Source: Eleusine coracana subsp. coracana (taxonomy: Eukaryota > Streptophyta > Magnoliopsida > Poales > Poaceae). From it: a stretch of 64,000 bases of DNA. Numbering within the stretch: the first letter of the stretch is position 1; each line of letters begins with the position of its first letter. Under the pieces are notes generated by a model. That model was given only the letters and a program-made list of their open reading frames with translations. It was not told the DNA's origin and did no database searches. Made by a program: the position numbers and the translations under genes. Shown in pieces: positions 59,701 to 64,000 of the stretch. The stretch is from assembly GCA_032690845.1 (NCBI GenBank), contig CM064417.1:26113833-26177832 (forward strand), in the 5' to 3' direction.

Positions 59701-62485
59701 ACAAGGGAATTGACACTGAATGCATTCTATGATATATATGTTTAGAGCATTGGGTGATTGATAAGCATGTCTTGAAAAATATTACTTTTGTTTCATTGGT
59801 GTAGAAAGGTAATGTTGACAATCAAAAGGAGCATCTGATTTTGCTGCTTGCAAACATTGATATGAGAAAAGTGGGTAATGCCCACCATACTGAAAGACAT
59901 GTTCATGTGGTAAATAGTCCTTTCAAACTTCTTATTTCAGTTATCCTGAATCATCCAAATCTTTGGGGATTCTTTGTCTTGTACTTCTCAGTTTCTAAAA
60001 TAATGTAGATAGCAGTTTAACCATATTATTTGCAGATACACAGTACTACAGTGATATACTTGATGGAGAAAATTTTTCAAAATTATGACTCCTGGTGTCG
60101 ATATTTGCATTTGGAATCAAACATTAGGTATGTTACATAACAGGTTAATGTTCGTCTTGTTCTTGTAACTTTACAACTCATTAACTATGAAACTTCTTCA
60201 AACTACAGAATTCCAAGGGACGCCTCCACACAACAGCCAGAGCTTCTTTATATTGGGCTGTATTTGCTAATTTGGGGTGAAGCTTCCAATGTTCGTTTTA
60301 TGCCCGAGTGTCTTTGCTATATCTTCCATCATGTAAGTGGCAACATAATCCTACTTATTGTTCATTTCTTGTTGGGAATTTATCTTGTTCAATTTGTATT
60401 GTCTCTGCATCAATCTTGAAATTCTATTAGGCGTGTCTCATGTTTTGTCTGTAAATTTTAACCATACTTGTCTTATCGGCTTTCATGTGGTGTTGTGGAG
60501 AACGTCATAGTGTTGGTATTACTATGCGACATTCAAAATTTGTTTTGTTATTGAAGGCCAGACTATTGTGACGGAGCATAGAGGATCGTTTTTGTTTCCT
60601 ATAAGACCATATACATGTCAGCAGCTGATTATTAGGCTACACTTATGCACACTGAGTGTTCCAGGCAATACAACATCAATGACTTTGCGCACATTGTTAT
60701 ACAGTTTTTATGCATCTATTAGTAAGTCTTTGTGCATAAAACAATTAAAATTCAGTACAGGGTATGATTAACATAAACTTCAGGGGAACCAGGTATGAAT
60801 GAAGTATACAAAATACGTGGCATACTCAGTACCTTGCATCAGTATGATTGTATGATTTGCATGACTATGTATATTTCTCTTCTCTGAATAAATTTAAAGG
60901 TGACCTTCATGCAACTTCTTTCCTCATAAATCCCTAACGACTGATGTCGTTGGTCATGTGCAAATACAAACTTACTTATTCACAATTTGTTTGTCCCTGA
61001 ATTCACGAGCTTAGATGGCAAGAGATTTGTATGAGATAATATCTGATAGAAGACAAGGTTATTTTGAACCACCGTTTCGGCGAGAGGGGAGTGATGATGC
61101 ATTTTTGCAGCTAGTTATTCAACCTATCTACAATGTTATGCTGAAGGTATGCACTGGATGTTATTTTCAAGTGTAATATACGTTAATAGCCAATTTCTAA
61201 CTGTTTTCAAGTTTAACATAAAGTTATAAATTGTCCTTTCTCTATAAGTTATCCTTTGTAACGTTCTCTGCTATCTTTAATATTCGTTTCATGCAAAAGG
61301 AAACTACAAGGAGTAAACGTGGTACTGTGAGCCACTCAAAGTGGAGAAACTATGATGATCTGAATGAATACTTCTGGTAATTCCTTAATACATAGATTTT
61401 CTGTTCTTTTTTATAGTTGCATTTCTGTGCTTTTCATCATGGCAAGTTTGATCAACAGTAATTTTGAAATCCCTAATTGAAACATCAGCTGATTAATCAT
61501 CTTACGCGCTAGGTGTCATTCTTCCATGTAGTGCATAGCCTATAGCTAACAGCCTAGGAAGCCTCCTAGCATATCTATTTGGTGATTTACGCTTCTTAAA
61601 AATTGTTGAAACCAACAAAATGCAGAATTGGTCTCTTAAATCTATAAATAATTGGCATAATAAATAGGAAAAGTTTGAATTAAACATTCTCTGGTTTCCA
61701 TAAGATCTATATGTTTTGAAACAGAGGAAGATTGGGTTTGTGTTATGAAGGGATTTGCTTCTACGGTCTTCTCGAAGAAAAGTCCACAAATCTTAAAGTA
61801 AATGTAGTTGTTAATGGCCGAAGGCAAACCTGTAATGACCACAGAAAATGTTAGTTTAGGTCTTGGAGAAAACTTAAATGACTTTGTTTTTGTAGTAAAT
61901 ACAGTAGGAGAAGCTCCTACTGCTTAAATTTTATTAATAAGTCAAAGAGAAAAATACAAACCAGCTAACAAACCTGTATAATTTACAAGTACGGAAATTC
62001 ATCTGCATCCATCTGGACGCGCGCCCTCAACATCTGGGCCATTTTTTGACATCCGTGACATTAACTATAGCAGTCATAGTGTATGGCTACAGAGCACGTA
62101 CAGGATTGAAATGAAAATAAATTAGATAGGCCAATAATTTAGCACTGTCCAGAATCTAATCAGGATATGGCTACAGAGCACGTACAGGATCCAACAACGT
62201 GTCTGAACCTGCCTTTGCACGTACATGGCCTATTTTAGTGTCCAGCAGCAAATATCACCTTTATACGGTGTCCGCCAGCAAATTTTGCCTTAACAATAAC
62301 TTCCTCACAAAGAGATTTTTAGCAAGTGCTAAAAAAATTAAAACATACCTATTATTTCGAAATGACTTTATGCTATACGTTTTCACATTGTCAGGTCAAA
62401 GAAATGTTTCAAAAAGCTTGGATGGCCTATGGATCCAACAGCTGACTTTTTTGCGGATCCTACCCAACCTAAAAATGAAGCAGAG
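56773..62485 (+). CDS. CALS: Callose synthase (1,3-beta-glucan synthase), N-terminal 429 codons; gene continues past the window
   Basis: Callose synthases are large plasma-membrane enzymes that make 1,3-beta-glucan from UDP-glucose at cell plates, plasmodesmata, pollen and wounds. Exons: 56773-57022, 57534-57634, 58250-58359, 58449-58533, 58624-58737, 58827-58964, 59805-59909, 60036-60127, 60209-60332, 61015-61146, 61300-61376, 62395-62485. All join in frame. Family signatures are SELVPSSLAPIVPILRAANE near 52-71, SSGRGVRQFKTYLLHRLEK at the exon 2 end, EEMARYYQIASVLYDVLKTV at exon 4, and the FKS1-type segment IGLYLLIWGEASNVRFMPE (about 347-365). Family members have roughly 1700-1950 residues, so the catalytic and transmembrane parts lie outside. 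ATG 56773 is the only in-frame ATG near the start. The pattern resembles the CalS5/6/7 group, but the exact member is not determined. Intron 12 contains a gypsy insertion. Confidence 0.92.
62082..62190 (+). repeat. Two perfect 25-bp direct repeats in callose synthase intron 11
   Basis: TATGGCTACAGAGCACGTAC, continuing with AGGAT, occurs at 62082-62106 and 62166-62190. The same 1-kb intron has a hairpin AGTAGGAG-AAG-CTCCTACT at 61903-61921. The intron is larger than most of its neighbours and may contain a degraded insertion that I could not identify. Confidence 0.8.
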
Positions 62486-63034
62486 GTTACTCGTTACTTC
62501 TTTGGATTATTTTATTTTTATTACTGAACACGGGTTAACGTTATTAGCAGTTTGATATAATAGCAGCAGATGTTTTGATTTTTTAATCTAATTTTTTTAG
62601 GGGACCATTGGGTTCACTTCTGACCTTTGAACACACATAGGACTCACTTGTGCAACTTTGAATATTCATTATATTTTTTTTCCTCGTAATAATATGTTTC
62701 AGACTTATAATGAAGATACTGTTTGATTTGTACAGCTCTGTTTCATTGTAATTATACATACAATAACCGTGAGATATGCCACATATGTGGACTCTCGCTT
62801 TCTATTGTTCAAATGGGCTTGAAGGTGATGCAGATGCCATAGAAGTTTTTCACCTCTTGAATCTCCCTACCTGACTGCTAGCACCAAAACTTTTAAAAGG
62901 AAACTACAGAATCTCCTGCTTCCTTTCGCTTCCATACTCCTAAACTCCTCTATGATGACCACTGCTCTGATTCTGCTCTATCTTCCCTCTTCCAAATCCT
63001 CTCCTTAAGGCCTTCTTGTTTCAGCTTCGGTTTG
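62486..63034 (+). other. Callose synthase intron 12, left part
   Basis: AT-rich intron sequence follows the donor at 62486. It has no ORF and no recognised exon of the gene. Confidence 0.6.
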
Positions 63035-64000
63035 TTGAAAACTTATAGATTGTGGATTTTAAAAATCTAGATCGTTAGAAGCTGGATTGTAAGATTCTCC
63101 AAAATCTACCCCTCCCCCTCCCCCATGCAGATCGTGGATTCGTGACAGTATGCTTAGAGGATCCATCTGTTTGTTTCTATTATGGCTGGGTTATAGGGCA
63201 AGAAGCAAAGTCACTCGCCCTCTTATGGAGGCTCTGAGCTGCGTATTTCTTGCTTGCTTTATTAATCAATCTGCTGGCATTATATAGCTCAGCGCCTAAC
63301 ACAAAAACTTAATCTTTATCTCTCTAATACTATCCCTTTAAACGCAAGCAATCCTAACAACTCAGCTAGCCGGCCTTAGCCACTTTGGTTTGGCCCGGAC
63401 TCCTTGGGACGCCTAACATACTTCTGACCGAACAATGTGTCCACAACATATCCCCCCCCCGGCCTGGCCGAGCTGGAACTCTGGGTGATCAGATCTGAAC
63501 TCCTCCAAGGAATCCCATGTAGCATCAGCAGGAGCATGATCTTGCCATTTGACCAGGAGCTCCCAGGACTGTTTTGTAGGCCTGGCGCGCAACACCTTCT
63601 CTTGTTTGGGTACCGTGCGCCTGTGCACAATCGCAGGCAGTGGTGCTGGAGACTGTGGTGCCACTCCTTCCAATCTTGAGGAATACGACGTGGAACACAT
63701 CATGAACGTGTGCTTTCGGTGGCACGCGCAGCCCATATGCCACCAGTCCAATGCGTTCCACAATCTCATAAGGGCCATAGTACTTAGGAGACAACTTAAA
63801 TGGTGCAACACCTCTGAGTGTCATCGCTGCGCGCTGTTGAGGCGGAGAAGAACCCAATCCCCGACCTCAAACTTGAGGGCACGATGCCACTCATCGTAGC
63901 TGTTCTTCATGTGGTCCTAGGCCTGCAGTAGACATTCCCGTATCTCTGCAAGGAACGTGTCGCGCTCCTGTAACTGGCGTGTTCCACTACCACAACCCAT
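63035..64000 (-). mobile_element. 3' end of a Ty3/gypsy chromovirus, minus strand, in intron 12
   Basis: On the minus strand, pol (64000 to about 63460) runs into a purine tract (GGGGGGGGGA, near 63451-63460) and then an LTR starting TGTTGTGGACAC at about 63448. The LTR holds a TATATAA-type box near 63285. Its far end is not fixed. CAACA at about 63035, which would give an LTR of about 414 bp, is one candidate, and GTCA at about 63144 is another. The rest of the element lies beyond the window, so the target duplication cannot be checked. Confidence 0.75.
63440..64000 (-). pseudogene. gypsy pol C-terminus: integrase C-terminal region and chromodomain
   Basis: The minus-strand frames read EVGDWVLLRL-like sequence near 63880, then KLSPKYYGPYEIVERIGLVA and HVHDVFHVVFLK, the conserved C-terminal integrase region of gypsy elements. 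In another frame follows ELLVKWQDHAPADATWDSLE and FRSDHPEFQL, a chromodomain that typically directs integration to certain chromatin. The segments lie in different frames around 63850 and 63690, so at least two frameshifts break the ORF. The combination places the element in the chromovirus lineage (Tekay- or Reina-like). It is not functional as read. Confidence 0.85.

Overview
This window is plant nuclear DNA, almost certainly from a grass. The evidence is three intron-rich plant genes with GC-rich 5' ends, together with nested SIRE-like Ty1/copia and Ty3/gypsy retrotransposons of grass type. No species is assigned.

Layout. Bases 1-22018 are one uninterrupted satellite array of about 95 head-to-tail monomers of 231 or 232 bp. 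It has two domains. From about 206 to 12218 the period is exactly 231 bp, with 15-mer and 6-mer higher-order blocks. From 12219 to 22018 the array mixes 231- and 232-bp subtypes and carries a 7-mer higher-order repeat of 1620 bp. Each monomer is itself an old dimer of two diverged sub-repeats. Bases 22019-42584 are a nest of LTR retrotransposons. A copia element (22494-29609) with broken gag and partial pol, and a minus-strand SIRE-like element (31535-38202) with gag but no pol, both sit in remnants of a plus-strand gypsy-type element whose 3' LTR is 38275-39581. That element appears to lie in a minus-strand LTR element (LTR 39661-40947). A clean solo copia LTR (40990-42579) with a perfect 5-bp target duplication follows.

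The gene-rich part starts at about 42.9 kb, with all genes on the + strand. CCT2 (43258-47614, 525 aa) is the beta subunit of the cytosolic chaperonin TRiC/CCT; its promoter has three TGGGCC site II elements, a G-box and a telo-box-like motif. A GH35 beta-galactosidase with a C-terminal SUEL-type lectin domain follows (48823-53231, 824 aa, 16 coding exons). The third gene is the 5' part of a callose synthase (1,3-beta-glucan synthase) gene, 56773-62485, with 12 exons and 429 codons visible; the rest lies beyond the window. The end of a minus-strand gypsy chromovirus lies in the intron after exon 12. Two MITE-like elements with 9-bp target duplications sit between the beta-galactosidase and callose synthase genes.

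The genes are not an operon or an obvious pathway. Beta-galactosidase and callose synthase both act at the cell wall, but their adjacency is probably incidental. No defence system, biosynthetic cluster or RNA gene was recognised. The most unusual content is the satellite array: its higher-order structure, its reading-frame-preserving period, and a 125-bp half monomer produced by recombination between sub-repeats. All splice coordinates were read by eye from GT/AG sites, frame and family similarity.
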